64,000 nt of DNA from Tillandsia leiboldiana (lineage: Eukaryota > Streptophyta > Magnoliopsida > Poales > Bromeliaceae), in the NCBI GenBank assembly GCA_029204045.2, contig CM055069.1:25834825-25898824 (forward strand). Direction: 5' to 3'. Of this stretch, positions 12,001 through 21,924 are shown one piece after another. Below the pieces are notes generated by a model. It was not told the DNA's origin. It did no database searches and saw only the letters and a list, made by a program, of their open reading frames with translations. The stretch's first letter is position 1. Every line of letters starts with the position of its first letter. The translations under genes and the position numbers were made by a program.

Positions 12001-13109
12001 GACACCTTGGTGAGAGGAGGCTCGGAAATGGTGGAAAAAGTGAGAAGAAAGGAGCTCGGGCTGTTTAAATAGGCCTCCCAAACAAATAGCAAAATGCCAT
12101 CCGGGTCCCAATTTTCGGGCGCCCGGAAGTTTCCGGGCGCGCACAGTGCGGCCCGGCCCAAGACTTTCGGGCGCGCACAGTGTGGCCCGGCCCAAGGCGC
12201 GCCGTCGGACGGGATCCGCGGTCCGTCCGACCCGCCTCAGCGCCCGCCACGTGTCGCCCGAACAGGCGACAGCCCAAATCCTCCACTCCTGCTGCGCCAC
12301 GCGGCCAACCCCGGGAGTCGACACGCGTCCCCGACAACAGTACCGTCGCGCCTGCGCGCCTGCCCGCGCCAGCTGCCCCTCCTGCCCGCACAGTTGACCA
12401 GCCAATAGGGAAGCGCCGCGTGTCCCTGCCACTGACCGCTGCACCCGGTGCACGAGCCTCCGTAAGCCGAACCAATGGTAACCTGCCACGTGTCCACTCC
12501 GGTGCACCGTGAACCAAAACCCAACCATCATGCTCCGTAGACCGTGAGCTGTGAGCCGGCCTATGGGGTGATGCCACGTGCCCCCGCCTTGGTGCACGAC
12601 GGCCGCGTGGACCGCGCGCCTGCCCGCACACCTGCGCGCTGCCCGCGCCCTGTGCCGCCGCCGTTCCGCCTGCCCGAGGCCGCGCCGCCGCCCGCCGACG
12701 CTGCCCGCCGCCGCCGCCGCCGCCGGCGATCGCCGGAGTTACTGTTCCGGCGGTGAACAGTACCCGAAGCTCAGAAAAATCCAGCAGATAGTCCATCTTG
12801 ACCGTTTTCGCGCGCTGAACCCGAATTTGACGTCCGCTTCGCCAAATTCCCATCCAATAAATCGCCGGAGGCTCCCGAAAAGGCATTTTCAATCCAAATT
12901 TCGTGCCGAGTCCAAATCTGATATCCGATTTGCGCGAAAACACCTATAAACATCCGACGGGGTTCCCTGATTACCCACGTGATCCACTTTAAGCCCGGAG
13001 TCAAACACTTGTGTCCAAATTGGCGCACGAACACCGCCGACATGCCCCGTAGGCCTCCAGAAGCTGCCGGTCACACAGTAAAAGCCCTGTAGAATTCCGG
13101 ATCATCACA
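9009..13109 (-). repeat. LARD 5' LTR (right copy)
   Basis: A 4101-bp copy of the LTR at 1449-5552, with the same ends. Differences are scattered single substitutions, a 1-bp indel near 10492 and a short indel in the GC-rich U3 near 12627. The TATA box lies at 12064-12071. One exact ERSE-like module is at 12472-12490. The next one (12402-12420) is broken by one substitution in CCACG. Confidence 0.9.
12472..12490 (+). promoter_or_regulatory. ERSE-like module, LARD right LTR
   Basis: CCAAT at 12472-12476, nine bases, CCACG at 12486-12490, overlapping CACGTG. It is the counterpart of 4913-4931. Degenerate modules with the same spacing lie at 12402-12420 (CCGCG) and 12560-12578 (CCTAT). Confidence 0.6.
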
Positions 13110-16100
13110 TATGCAATTCTGCTTTTTACTGTGCCATGCAACAAGGCAATGGCCAAGATAGAAGCATGCACCACTCGTGCTTTTCCGATCATCCACTGAT
13201 CCTGCCCAATCGGCATCTGAGTATCCAACAATGTCCAGACTTGTTCCCATAGGATACCAAATTCCGAAATTAATTGATCCTTTGATGTACCGGATGATCC
13301 GTTTCACCGCTTTCAGGTGAACCTCCTTTGGTGCTGATTGATATCTCGCGCAAATCCCAACACTAAAGGATATATCCGGGCGACTAGCCGTGAGGTAAAG
13401 TAGACTTCCAATCATACTTCTATACAGTTTCTCGTCTACATTCTCACTATGTGATTCACTTCCAAGTCCCTTGTGGCTAGTTCCCATTGGAGTTGGAAAA
13501 TCTTTACAATTTTCTAGATCAAATTTTTTGACCAACTCCAGTGCATACTTGGATTGACTCAAGTGAATACCTTCATCATTTTGTTTAATTTGCAATCCAA
13601 GAAAATAAGACAGTTCGCCCATCATGGACATCTCAAATTCGCTTTCCATGGTCTCCGCGAATTTAGAAGCATCATTATCTTTTGTTGCACCAAATACAAT
13701 GTCATCGACATAGATTTGTGCTACAATGAAATTATTTTGATAATGCTTCACAAAGAGAGTCCTGTCAGCTCCCCCTCGAGTATAGCCCTTCTCCAAAAGG
13801 TGCTTTGTTAACCTTTCGTACCATGCTCGCGGTGCTTGTTTCAGACCGTAAAGAGCCTTTTTCAAACGAAAAACATGGTTAGGTTGTTTATGATCTACAA
13901 AACCTTTCGGTTGAGCTACATAAACTTCCTCATTTAAAAACCCATTTAGAAATGCGCTCTTGACGTCCATTTGAAATAATTTGATTTTAAAATGACAAGC
14001 AATAGCAAACAATATACGAATGGACTCGAGTCTAGCTACAGGGGCGAAAGTTTCGTCAAAGTCTATACCTTCTACTTGAGAGTAGCCTTGAGCAACTAGT
14101 CGTGCCTTGTTCCTGATGATAGTACCATCTTCATCTTTCTTGTTCTTGAAGATCCATTTGGTACCTATCACATTATGTTGCTTTGGAGGCTTCGTTAATT
14201 CCCAGACTTTGTTTCGCTCAAATTGATGGAGCTCTTCCTGCATTGCTTTAATCCAGTAGTCATCCTGAAGAGCTTCATCTATTGTCTTTGGTTCGATTAA
14301 AGATACGTAGCAAGCAAATCCGCAAACCAACTGCCTTCGAGTTCTAACTCCTTCTTGTGGATCTCCAATGATGTTCGATTCCGGATGATCCTTGGAGATT
14401 CGTAGCGTTTGTTGAAACGGAGTACTCGGAGGTACACGAGATGATTCCTGCAGATCAGATAAACTAGAAGAACCATTAGATGCATCATTAATATTGGAAG
14501 TATTATTATGAGAAGATGCACTAGCAGGAGAATCATCATCTAGAGAGATATCGAGGGTAGATTTTTCAGATTCAAAATGAGAAGCTTCATCTACTTTAAC
14601 ATTTATAGATTCTACGATCGTCTTAGATTCAATGTTAAATACTCGATATGCTCTGCTATTCGTAGAATAACCCAAAAAGATCCCTTCATCACTTCGAGAG
14701 TCGAACTTTCCAAGATTTTCACGGTCACGTAAGATGTAACATCGACTCCCGAAGATACGAAAGTACTTGATATCCGGTTTTCTACTAAACCACAGCTCAT
14801 ATGGTGTATTCAAGGTTCCTGGGCGCAAATACACTCTGTTAATGACATAGACAGCGGTGTTCACAGCTTCAGCCCAAAAATGTAGCGGTAATTTCCGGCT
14901 ATGAAGCATCACACGCGCCATCTCTTGGACAACCCTGTTTTTGCGCTCAACAACACCATTCTGCTGAGGTGTATAGGGTGCCGAGAATTCATGTTTAATG
15001 CCATTTGAAGTACAAAAGTTAATGAATTTTGAATTTATGAATTCTCCACCCCTATCACTTCTAACACGAATGATCTTTTCATTCTTTTCAATCATAATAC
15101 GATGGCAAATCTCATGAAAAGAGTCAAACGTATCAGCTTTCTCTCTTAAAAATGCTACCCATGAAAACCGAGAGAAATCATCAACCAATAAAAAGATGTA
15201 CCATTTACCTCCCAAAGATGGTTGACGGGTCGGCCCCATTAAGTCCATGTGCAAAAGTTCCAAGGGCCGTTTTGTACCAACGTGGTTCAAGTTCTTGTGT
15301 GCAGTCCTAGACTGTTTTCCCTTTTGGCAACCACCACACACAACGTTTTGTTTAAATAAAAGCTTTGGAATCCCCTTGACCACGTCCTTGTTTGAAATTC
15401 TAGTAAGTTCCTTAAAATTTAAGTGACCTAGCCTTTCATGCCAAAGAGTTTCATTATTCAAAGCGGCTAAGTTACAATTTTCAGAAAATTTATTAGGAAC
15501 AACATAACAATTGTTTTCAGATCTAACCCCTTTTAGAAAGAAAGCATGGTCCTTATCAGTTACAACGCATTCAACCGATGAAAAGTTAACTGAAAAACCA
15601 TTGTCGCAAAGTTGACTTATGCTTATGAGGTTAGTCTTAAAGCCATCAACAAATAAGACGTTTTTCAAAATCGGGCCATCTGGAATAGCTACCGTCCCTT
15701 TTCCAACAATTTTGGAAGATCGACCGTCTCCGAAAACAACGTGTCCTCCGGAGATTTTCTCAAGATTTTGAAAACTATTTTTGTCACCGGTCATGTGACG
15801 GGAACACCCGCTATCCAGATACCAAGACGAGCTATCATATGCATGCAAGGAAATATTGGAAACAAGACAAGGGAAAATTTCACCTTTGCGCACCCAAACC
15901 TTTTTGGAATGCGTCTGTAATGGTCGTGAAGTTTTGTGCCTAGGTGAAAGCGTCTTGTTAAAACGATTGTTGCTCCTTGATGAAGTCGTCTTGCTCGGTG
16001 AACTACCAAGTCTCTTTTCATTTGAAAAGTTTTGCTTTGATTTCCGGAAAGGAGCCTTTTTGGTAGTTGATGCAAGAGGTGCTTGAGATGAGCGTTCGAC

Positions 16101-17882
16101 TCCCGTCTTGCAAAATCTTCTTATGTGCCCTGAAACACCACAACGAAAACATACCTTAGATCTTGACGATCCCAAAGAGGATGAAGTAGGTTTGTTGTCG
16201 TTGTTTGTCTTGAATTCCGGTGTCGGAGGAGGAGATACCGACTGAGGCACAAAAACTGTCCCACTCAAACTTGGACTGTTTCCAGTTTGAGTGTATCCGA
16301 GGCCGAACCTATTTGATTGACCAAGACCAAGAAGTCTATCCAACTTACTCCTTCCTGAAGAGAATCGCTGTAAGTCATTCTTGAGTTGGAAAATGGTCTT
16401 TGTCATTTCCAGGTTATCCTGTCGAGCCTCGTTGTAGAGCTTTGAAAAGTGATTCGCGTTATCCACCAGATTTGTATGTTCCTTTTCAAGTTGCTCATTG
16501 GACTCTTGAAGGGAAGCATTTTCTTTTATCAGGTTTTTCCTTTCCACTTCAAGAGCGTTTGAGAGAGAAGTCGCTCTTTTTGCTTCTTCTTCGAGATCAT
16601 GCAATCTCCCTCTCAAACTCTTGTTTTGCTTAGCCACTTTCTTTGAGTCCCTCAAAAGTCTGTGGTAGGCTAGAGCAAAATCTTCACCTTCCGAATCATC
16701 CGATTCGTTGTCCGTTGCGTTCTTTTCAACAGTGGAGTTGGACAACGACTCAGATGTATTTGCCATAAGGCACATGAAGGGTGAAGATACGGACGCGTGG
16801 AATGCGGTGGAGCTCTTTTCTTCATCACTTGAAGACGACTCATTTGACGTTGAGTTGTCATCCCAAGTGACGACTTGCATCGCCTTCTTCTTTGCCGGAT
16901 ACTTGTTAGGACACTCCGTTGCAATGTGGCCGTAGCCTCGACATTTGAAGCATTGCAGTTGTCCTTCTGAACTTTTCTTATCCTTTGAGAAGTTCTCCTG
17001 CTTTCTTGACTTGTGACTTGGAGTACCCTTGCCTTTGTTCCACTTTCTGAAGGATGGAGATTTGCTTGAATTACCCCTTCGAAAGTTGCGGCGAAAATTC
17101 CTTGTCAAGAGAGCGAGCTGCTTCTCAAATTCCTCCATAGAAAGGTTCTCGTCATCGTCCGAGGAGGATGTATCCGCGTCTTCTTCCTTAGTTGTTTTCA
17201 ACGCATAACCTGAAGACTTAGAAGTGGATGCTTTTCCAGAAGAATTGTTAGTATTAAAAGTCATTTCATACGTTTGTAATGAACCAACTAATTCTTCTAC
17301 ACGTATTTCGTCCGGGTGTTTAATAGTTTCAATGGCAGTAACCTTTGGGCGAAATCGTTCAGGAAGAGTTCTTAAGATTTTTCTTACAATCTTAAATTCT
17401 GGAATCTTCTCTCCCAGATTAGCACATGAGTTTACGATGTCTTGCAATCGTGTATAGTAGTCCGTGAAAGATTCATTTTCTGCCATCAAAATAGAGTCAA
17501 ACTTGCTCGTAAGCATCTGCAGTTTCTGAATCTTCACGAGGTTAGTTCCCTCATGTGTAACCTGGAGAACATCCCAGATTTCTTTCGCAGTCTCACATGC
17601 CGAGACGCGAGAGAATTCAGTTTGAGATAAGGCATTAAAAATAGCATTAATTCCCTTGCCATTGTAAGAAGATAACTCAAACTCTTCCTTGGTCCATTTC
17701 GACCTAGGTTTTAAGGTGTGAACATCAGAGATAAGTTCAGTTGGATTAGTCCATCCTGATTCAATTGAATGCCACACCCTTTCGTCGATGGAAGATAAAA
17801 AGGCTTTCATCCGTACTTTCCAGTACGCATAATTTGTTCCATCAAAGAAAGGGGGTCGATTGATGTTTCCACCTTCAACCAT
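13110..17882 (-). pseudogene. Sirevirus A gag-pol, uninterrupted up to the LARD insertion
   Basis: One open frame of about 1590 codons, starting with MVEGGNINRPPFFDGTNYAYW 20 bp after the primer site. Residue positions: gag N-terminal domain 1-230; CCHC knuckle CFKCRGYGHIATEC at about 311; acidic and coiled-coil stretch 400-510; second knuckle CFRCGVSGHIRRFC at about 578; protease DSG at 690; integrase HHCC near 815-850 and D880, D943, E979 (35 residues between the last two); reverse transcriptase YVDD near 1393; RNase H from about 1540. All catalytic residues I can see are kept. The frame stops being Copia at 13110, where LARD sequence begins, and its last 12 or so residues are LTR-encoded. 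Without the insertion and the associated 43-bp loss it would be a complete polyprotein. Confidence 0.9.
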
Positions 17883-17901
17883 TGTTCACAACCCTATTCC
17901 C

Positions 17902-17913
17902 GCTCTGATACCA
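17902..17913 (-). promoter_or_regulatory. Primer binding site of Sirevirus A
   Basis: TGGTATCAGAGC on the minus strand, complementary to initiator methionine tRNA, two bases after the LTR end CCCAACA. Gag starts 20 bases downstream. Confidence 0.9.
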
Positions 17914-18214
17914 CTTGTTGGGTCGTATATAATACGGATCTAAATAGGGGAAGAAACACCTAGAGGGGGGTGAATAGGTGTAAACGTATAAACACTCCAA
18001 AAATCGTTGCGATAAAACCCAATGCGGAAAATAAAATAATACGCAAGATTTTTACGTGGAAAACTCCATCACCGGAGTAAAAAACCACGGGACCGATAAC
18101 ACGGCAGAAATCCACTAGAATTGAAACACGTACAAGGTGATTTACCGTACACACTTACGACTCAACCTTTTCCATACGCTCCTAGAGGATCTTCTCCGCT
18201 CGCTCCGACGCTTC

Positions 18215-18391
18215 TCGAATCCACGATCTGCGCCCAACGCCGAATCCACGGCGTCCAACGTCGAATCCACGACGTCCGACCGAATCCACGGTCTTCACCC
18301 AATAGCACCGTTCGAATCCACGAACGTGCCTCGCTCCGAATCCACGAGAGCGATTGAACCTTGAATCCACAAGGACACGCGAATCCACGCG
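18215..18391 (-). repeat. Array of eight constant-loop hairpins in Sirevirus A LTR
   Basis: AATCCA (TGGATT in element sense) occurs eight times in 180 bp. Each copy is flanked by self-complementary arms that differ from copy to copy: TCG/CGA, ACGCCG/CGGCGT, ACGTCG/CGACGT, GACCG/CGGTC, CGTTCG/CGAACG, CGCTCCG/CGAGAGCG (one bulge), CCTTG/CAAGG and CGCG/CGCG. The array lies between the TATA box and the primer site, so it should be present in the RNA leader. Confidence 0.8.
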
Positions 18392-18669
18392 CCGATTTTT
18401 GGGGTAAATCGTTGTTTTTGGGTGGTGATGATCCGCCGAATACTTAGACCAAAGATAGATCGGAAATACCATCTAAGTATTCATTAGTTTGATTCAACTC
18501 AAGATGTGAGTATGAAAACCTAGAATCAAACTAATCAATATAGATGAAGAAACATAGAGTATTCTCTAATGATTTCCTTTCTTCTCTATATGTGGATCTA
18601 TAGCCGTATAAGATGATATATGAAAATGACGGCTATGTGGATTCACCCTAGAAAAGGAGTCATAGGGTG

Positions 18670-18677
18670 TATTTATA
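18670..18677 (-). promoter_or_regulatory. TATA box of Sirevirus A 5' LTR
   Basis: TATAAATA on the minus strand, between the palindrome array and the hairpin array. The same octamer occurs at 58459-58466 in Sirevirus B. Confidence 0.65.
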
Positions 18678-18740
18678 GGTTAGAAACCCTAGGAAGGAGA
18701 TAAGAATCAAAAACCTGCCATTTCTGGATTTTTACGGACG

Positions 18741-18966
18741 GCGATCCGGATCGTGATAACTAGGATCCGGATCGTCATAACAAAACAGCCAATTCCAGAA
18801 AAACGAAGGTTCGGGATCCGGATCATGTGACTACGATCCGGATCGTTCATACAGTTCACCAAACATCAACGTTCGGGATCCGGATCAAGAGACTACGATC
18901 CGGATTGCGTCGATGTATGAACGAACCACCTTCGGGATCCGGATCGAACAACCTGATCCGGATCCT
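18741..18966 (-). repeat. U3 array of TCCGGA palindromes, Sirevirus A
   Basis: About eight copies of ATCCGGAT lie in 225 bp just upstream of the TATA box, in alternating contexts (CGATCCGGATCG and TTCGGGATCCGGATC). The position suggests repeated enhancer sites for a dimeric factor, but no factor can be named from sequence. Confidence 0.75.
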
Positions 18967-19191
18967 GAACAAGTCCCAAGTCCAGTTTTTGATTTTTATG
19001 CAATGAAAGATTCTTCCAAGTGTTTCTACACTACAAGAAGTATTCGGATCACACAAATTCTTTAGTCAAACATACCTGATCCTTTTGAATTCTTCTTTCT
19101 TGAGATTGAGTTAAATGATCCAACTTTCTTCACCTTCAATCTTCAAGACTTGAGACTTTCACGAAACTACGCCAACTCAAATTCCGTAACA

Positions 19192-19560
19192 CTCTTTGGT
19201 GTCCATTGTAACATCTTCTCAGATCACCAGAGTCTTAAATACCTGTTCACACAAAAGGAACTAAACCTGCGGCAGAGACGGTGGCTGGAATTACTGAAGG
19301 ATTACGACCTAACGATCCAATACCACCCCGGGAAAGCAAACGTGGTAGCGGACGCTCTGAGCAGGAAGGGGCGACTGGAGGGAGGATCGGTAGGTGCGAT
19401 AACTGAGCAGAGCAACTTGATCGCGGAATTTTCTCGACTAGGGCTGGAAGTAGTGCCAGCGGGCACGGTTGCGCAACTTCTAACTCTGGTGGTCAAGCCA
19501 ACACTATTAGAAAAGATGAGAGAGGGCTATCCTTATCTCTTTACCGCAAACCAGGATTGA
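19192..19560 (+). pseudogene. Gypsy (Tekay-type) pol remnant: RNase H fused to chromodomain tail
   Basis: The frame begins inside RNase H (HCNIFSDHQSLKYLFTQKEL, WLELLKDYD, HPGKANVVADALSRKG) and runs to TLLEKMRE. It then jumps directly to GYPYLFTANQD and a stop, the last residues of a Tekay chromodomain. Compared with T1 the whole integrase and most of the chromodomain, about 1.4 kb, are missing, yet the junction is in frame. The 5' side is cut by the insertion of Sirevirus A. The GTTTCGAGGACGAAACT block and the polypurine tract follow as in T1. It cannot supply integrase. Confidence 0.85.
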
Positions 19561-19582
19561 GTTTCGAGGACGAAACTCGTTT

Positions 19583-19596
19583 TAAGAGGTGAGTGG
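19583..19596 (+). promoter_or_regulatory. Polypurine tract of the 19192-21924 Gypsy element
   Basis: TAAGAGGTGAGTGG directly before the LTR start TGTAGTAGCC. It is less pure than the tract in T1, which fits an older or different subfamily. Confidence 0.6.
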
Positions 19597-19976
19597 TGTA
19601 GTAGCCGCTGGTTTAAAATATTTTAAGGGTCTACTTTTGGTTTCGTTTATTTCGCAATTCGTGTCGGGGGGCTGGAGGGTGATCGAATAATTCCTTGTTT
19701 CCGGACAGACCGTCGGGGCCCGCGGGTATTTTTAGTTAATAGAGCTCGCGAAACGGAGAACGGCGGCGAAATTGGTTTTGAATTCCGACGCCGGAATCTC
19801 CCGGAATAAATTCCGGAAGGTAGCTAACGGTTCAGGTGGTCAACGCGGTTTTTCAGGTAGACCGGACCCTGGTTCGCACCCGACTAATTACCCGCATTTG
19901 ACTTGATTTGGGTTCATTCCCATTTCCCCAACTTAACCGCTCCCGCCAACTTAACCGTTCCCGTTATTTTTCCCCG

Positions 19977-20118
19977 TCGTGCAACTCCCCATAACTACCC
20001 GCAACTTCCCATAACTACCCGCCACTCCCCATAACTACCGCCACTCCCCATAACTACCCACCACTCCCCATAACTACCCACAACTCCCTACTACTACCCG
20101 CAACTTCCCACAATTCCC
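19977..20118 (+). repeat. C-rich tandem repeat in G2 LTR
   Basis: About seven imperfect copies of an 18-20 bp unit, CCCATAACTACCCGCAACTT and variants, in a row. Confidence 0.7.
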
Positions 20119-20275
20119 CAACCTTTCTGTTTCCTCACCGATTGCGCGGAGGATCCAAGCGGCGAGACCAAGGAAGGAGAGGGAGACGTCCTCACATTCC
20201 TTGTAGCCGAACTCGCAGGATCGGATCACCCTTTCCTCCGACAACCGAGTTGAGCACGCTAGGGTGTTACTTTCT

Positions 20276-20580
20276 TGCGGGCGTCTCCGCATGCGGGTGC
20301 GGGCGGCACCGCATGCGGGCTGCCGCATGCGGGCGCCGCCGCTTGCGGGCGCCTCCGCATGCGGGCTGCCGCATGCGGGCGCCGCCGCTTGCGGGCGCCG
20401 CCCGCATGAGGGTGCGGGCGGCACCGCATGCGGGCTGCCGCATGCGGGCGCCGCCACTTGCGGGCGCCGCCACTTGCGGGCACCGCCGCATGCGGGTACG
20501 GGAGGCTCCGCATGCGGGCCGCCGCTTGCGGGCGACTCCGCATGCGGGTGCGGGCGTCACTGCATGCGGACGGTGCCTCA
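20276..20580 (+). repeat. GCATGCGGGC minisatellite in G2 LTR
   Basis: About 300 bp built from 15-bp blocks such as GCCGCATGCGGGCGC, with a higher-order period near 45 bp. It opens long frames on both strands (repeating Pro-His-Ala-Gly-type peptides), which I take as a by-product of the period being a multiple of three. Comparable GC-rich arrays of different unit occupy the same place in the other two G2 LTRs. Confidence 0.75.
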
Positions 20581-21061
20581 CGCTGTTAGTACGCCGCCCA
20601 GCCGTGCGGGGCCAGGCGCGTACGTGTGCGAATTGTGCGCAAGGTGAGGGGGCGCCGGGCGCTCTAGTCGTTAATCTGACAAAGTCTTAAGTTGCTGACT
20701 CCTATATGACAGATTCGTGTAGGTCCGGGCGGGCACCCGAGACACGAGAGAACCTTACATCAGTCAGGAGCGCGACAACAAGGTGGGTTTACGGTCGAGG
20801 CTGAGTATTGTGTTGGTAATCCGAAAGGGACTTTTTATTGTTAATCGGTACTAACACTGACGGTTTCTATGATGTACTATATTACCCCGTGTCTTGGTTA
20901 CTTATGCTCGAGTTGCGACACGCGCACCCGCGGTCTGGCCACCGCAAAGGGTGCTCTTTTCCGGAAAGGCGGTCTTCGACCCGTGTTACCCCACGAGGTG
21001 ACGTAGTGGGGGCCCCCGTAGGTGTGGGGTTTGAGGCAGCGAGGTGCGAGCGGTGCGACCT

Positions 21062-21165
21062 GTCGGGATTGGATCCCGATGAGGTCAGGTGTGCGACCGC
21101 CGGGATTGGATCCCGATGTGGTCAGGTGTGCGACCACCGGGATTGGATCCCGATGCGGTCAGGTG
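21062..21165 (+). repeat. 36-bp tandem repeat in G2 LTR
   Basis: Three copies of a 36-bp unit beginning GGGATTGGATCCCGATG and ending in GGTCAGGTGTGCGACC, with single-base differences between copies. Confidence 0.75.
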
Positions 21166-21924
21166 TTACAGGTGATACCGGGGTTGCAGGTGTTACAGGT
21201 GGTACAGGTGGTTGCGAGTTACCGTTACGAGTAGAGCGGTTGTTCCGGCTAGTCTTACTTTTGTGACTTGGTATTACTTTACTGATTTAGTACTATTCTT
21301 ATGATAGTGTCGCTGACTACCCACTCTGTGACAGGTACCTCCAGGGGGTAGAGGTAGGCGACGGTGAGGCCGAGGTGGTAGCAGTCGGGCTGAGGGAGCC
21401 CTAGTATGCTGTATCATTTACTTTCTCTGCATTTCATTTAGAATTGTAGGTTATTGTGTGGTTCTCGATACCCTTGTGGGGTTGTGTGGATGTTGAGTAC
21501 TTTCTTGCTGGTTATGCACTACTATTTCCTTTATTGTTCCCATTGGGCCCGTTTTCTAAACCTTGTGGATTTATGCCGTTTTCCAATCTGTTTTCAAAAC
21601 CTAAGGCCGTGTGGGCCTGTTTTCAAAACGGTGAGTTTATACTTTCAACTTGACTGGCCACGGGTATTGTTTAGTCTTCATGCACCATACTACTTCGAAC
21701 TGTTGTGACTAAATGGGAAAATGATTGCTTATGTTCGACTATTGTAACAGCCGCGACGTCGTGCATATACAGAGGAGACTCTGCCCGATTTTCGAGTAAA
21801 TCTGTATATGTGGCGGGTCTGGGCACGCGCCGGGAAAGGAGGTTTTTAAACAAAAAAATTGTACGTACTTTACGCGTACTTTGAGGTATCGTTTCCGCTA
21901 AAATAAAACCCCCGGGGCGTGACA

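Larger units (their letters stand above)
1449..13109 (-). mobile_element. Non-autonomous Tekay-derived retrotransposon (LARD)
   Basis: Two near-identical 4.1 kb LTRs flank a 3.46 kb interior with no intact frame. The primer site (8989-9000), first ~290 bases of leader and polypurine tract closely match the autonomous element T1. The coding part is a shortened, decayed gag-pol. By eye the LTRs differ at about 25-30 positions plus one short indel, under 1 percent, so the insertion is fairly recent. It has TG...CA ends but no target duplication: the left flank is GAGCA, the right flank TATGC, and about 43 bp of the target are missing. Size and structure fit a large retrotransposon derivative mobilised by proteins of relatives such as T1. 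Confidence 0.85.
1..19191 (-). mobile_element. Sirevirus-like Ty1/Copia element A, interrupted
   Basis: From right to left the element has a 5' LTR (17916-19191), an iMet primer site (17902-17913), a long gag-pol frame (17882-13110, then 1448-1146) and a 3' non-coding region (1145-1). The gene order PR-IN-RT-RNaseH and the DSG protease are Copia traits. The long gag with coiled coil and palindrome-rich LTRs suggest Sirevirus. The 5 bases right of its end are CTCTT (19192-19196); the matching left copy would be outside the window. It was inserted into the Gypsy RNase H remnant at 19192-19560 and was itself split by the LARD. Confidence 0.85.
17916..19191 (-). repeat. Sirevirus A 5' LTR
   Basis: A 1276-bp LTR; read on the minus strand it begins TGTTACGGAATTTGAG and ends CCCAACA. 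In element order it holds a U3 with TCCGGA palindromes (18966-18741), a TATA box (18677-18670), and an R/U5 with an array of constant-loop hairpins (18395-18215). The first and last bases match the Sirevirus B LTR at 57881-59218. Confidence 0.9.
19597..21924 (+). repeat. 3' LTR of second Gypsy family (G2)
   Basis: A 2328-bp LTR from TGTAGTAGCCGCTGG to CCCCCGGGGCGTGACA. It ends like Tekay LTRs, but its body differs. Landmarks are a C-rich tandem tract (19977-20118), a GC-rich minisatellite (20276-20580), a 36-bp tandem (21062-21165) and an AT-rich 3' third. Related LTRs are at 36844-39003 (minus) and 47781-57165 (plus, interrupted). The base after it begins TGCAT (21925-21929), the candidate target duplication; its partner is outside the window. 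Confidence 0.85.

Noticed and set aside
18215..18391. Resemblance of the AATCCA array to a CRISPR array
   Set aside because: Plant retrotransposon LTR; repeats are 6-10 bp, spacers are the paired arms, and no cas genes are present.
20142..20690. Repetitive Ala/Gly/Arg/His-rich frames in the G2 LTR arrays (also 38229-38918 and 48424-49416)
   Set aside because: Translation of minisatellites whose period is a multiple of three; frames are open on both strands and lie inside LTRs.
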